Below, piece after piece: positions 42,407 to 43,672 of a stretch of DNA of 43,672 nucleotides. A model generated the notes under the pieces. That model was given only the letters and a program-made list of their open reading frames with translations. It was not told where the DNA came from and ran no database searches. Source of the stretch: Priapulus caudatus (Eukaryota > Priapulida > Priapulimorpha > Priapulimorphida > Priapulidae); contig NW_014577571.1 of the NCBI RefSeq assembly GCF_000485595.1, forward strand, positions 176,049 through 219,720, given 5' to 3'. The translations under genes were made by a program, and so were the position numbers. Position 1 is the first letter of the stretch. The number at the start of each line of letters is the position of its first letter.

Positions 42407-43672
42407 GTGCTCTGGGGTGGTCAGGACATTTGTCTACTGGAAAATGGTAGTGTCGTATCAAATCAAATCGCTGTCAGTGATATTTTTAATGACCATTTCT
42501 CCGAAGTGGCAAAGGACATTGGTAAGGACCTCAGTGATAACGAAGTGAAAAGTCATGCCAGTGTCCTAAAAATTAAACAAAACATACCAAATCCTCAGCC
42601 ATTCGCTTTCAAACCTGTCTCTACTGAGCAGGTGGATAAATATATCTCTCGTATAAGCAATCAGAAGGCGACTGGACTGGACAATATCTCAGCTAAGGTT
42701 CTAAAGATAATCAAACCGGCCTTTTCGGCTCACTTAACAAAGACTATAAATAGAATGTTCTCCGAGTGCAGTTTCCCAAGTGAAATGAAAAGTGCCAGGG
42801 TCACTCCTATTTTTAAGAAAGAGGACCCTCTTCAGAAAAAGTACTACCGTCCCGTGAGTGTACTACCAATTCGATCGAAAATTTTCGAGTGGGCCATGGT
42901 CGACCAGCTTAATGATCATTTCCGGGGCCTTTTCCATCCTTCTTTGTCGGCATACCGTAGGGGCTACAGCTGTCAATCTGCTCTTCTTGCCTTGACGGAG
43001 GATTGGAGGAGAGCACTCGACCGTGGCCATTTCGTTGGTGCGATCATGATGGACCTATCGAAGGCTTTCGACTGTCTTCCTCACAAACTACTATTAGAGA
43101 AACTGAGTGCATATGGCCTCTCTGAACCTGCTGTATCACTAATTAGCAGTTACCTCTCGGACAGGAAACAATGTGTAAAGATGGGAAATGCTCAAAGTTC
43201 TCCTCTCCCAATGTCCAAAGGTGTACCCCAGGGATCCATAGCAGGCCCTATCTTATTCAACGTGTTTATCAACGACATTTTCTATTTTATCAAAGATACT
43301 AACCTGTGCAACTATGCAGATGACAACACTATATCCTATTCAAACAAAGATTTTACTGTCATGAAACAGACCCTGGAGGCTGAAGGTAGTGCACTGGTTG
43401 ACTGGTTTACAGATAACCAAATGGAGGCCAACCCAGGCAAATTCCAGGGCCTGGCGGTGGGTAAGAAAACTTACAACCAGAGCCCTACCTTCAGCATCCA
43501 GGGTGCTGACATTGAATGTACTGAGGATGTAAAATTACTTGGTGTAACGATTGATTACTTTTTAAACTATGATAATCATATCTCAAACCTGTGTAAGAAA
43601 GCAGCTCGTCAGATTAACATTTTAAAACGTATTGGCAAGCATCTGCCTTTAAATTGTCGCAAAGTTATCTAA
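42407..43672 (+). pseudogene. LINE reverse transcriptase
   Basis: Reverse transcriptase in the same frame as the endonuclease but separated by the frame-broken linker (42205-42406, with TAG at 42404). Motifs in order: KATGLDNISAKVLK, ARVTPIFKK and YRPVSVLP, SAYRRGYSCQSALL, MMDLSKAFDCLPH (motif A), KGVPQGSIAGPILFNVFIND (motif B), YADD (motif C) and KLLGVTID (motif E region). The catalytic YADD is intact. It ends in TAA on the last three bases, shortly after the thumb, which is earlier than usual in this class. Confidence 0.88.

Larger units (their letters stand above)
41719..43672 (+). mobile_element. 5'-truncated non-LTR retrotransposon (LINE)
   Basis: The remaining part of a retrotransposon polyprotein: C-terminal half of an APE-type endonuclease, a linker, and a reverse transcriptase. 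The 5' end of the ORF is missing, as is usual after incomplete target-primed reverse transcription. The element reaches the window edge, so its 3' end is unknown. The protein style is that of the CR1/L2/jockey-type clade. Confidence 0.9.

Noticed and set aside
1-43672. tRNA or other structured RNA genes
   Set aside because: No GGTTCGA-type T-arm with matching A-box and no snRNA-like sequence was noticed; a covariance-model scan could still find one.

Overview
The window is nuclear DNA from an invertebrate metazoan. Genes have many introns, with GT-AG splicing and short exons. Three genes are recognisable by protein similarity: WDPCP/fritz, mitochondrial ribosomal protein mL48, and a ZBBX-like B-box protein. 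Most of the rest is short inverted-repeat DNA transposons, satellites and one 5'-truncated LINE. I cannot fix the phylum from the sequence; a marine invertebrate is a guess from the style of the transposons.

Layout. (1) 376-13575, plus strand: WDPCP (fritz), the planar-polarity and ciliogenesis effector. I could assign 22 exons whose splice phases all agree. The last exon runs into very GC-rich DNA and may encode a long C-terminal extension. Its introns carry at least five short inverted-repeat elements, a 21-bp minisatellite that repeats a splice-donor sequence, and simple repeats. (2) 13170-14760: two adjacent GC-rich arrays, first a ~65-bp unit with a CTCF-like motif, then a ~35-bp unit centred on CCACCTGGTGG. 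(3) 15195-16005: a foldback element. (4) 16876-18885, minus strand: a complete six-exon gene for mL48 (MRPL48), 192 residues with an arginine-rich mitochondrial leader. (5) 19256-20014: a large imperfect palindrome. (6) 20.0-22.9 kb: intergenic, with two NRF-1-type palindromes and a YY1-type site between the divergent mL48 and ZBBX genes. (7) 22967-35537 and beyond, plus strand: ZBBX-like gene. Exons 1-2 are single, but exons 3-6 lie in a head-to-tail tandem duplication (23568-31831 and 31841-38762). (8) 38.8-41.7 kb: repeats without a recognisable gene. (9) 41719-43672: non-LTR retrotransposon (endonuclease C-terminus, linker, reverse transcriptase) running to the window edge.

How the genes relate. 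WDPCP belongs to the CPLANE group needed to build cilia, and ZBBX is known mainly from ciliated cells, so the window may hold two cilium genes around a mitochondrial ribosomal gene. The sequence shows no co-regulation directly.

Quality note. WDPCP and mL48 read without a single frameshift. In contrast, the two copies of the duplication differ mainly by one-base insertions and deletions that break exons. This looks like unpolished long-read consensus in a repeated region, so frame breaks there should not be taken as biological without checking. The most interesting points are the probable in-frame B-box exon duplication, the paired GC-rich motif arrays at the end of WDPCP, and transposons that carry ready-made transcription-factor sites.
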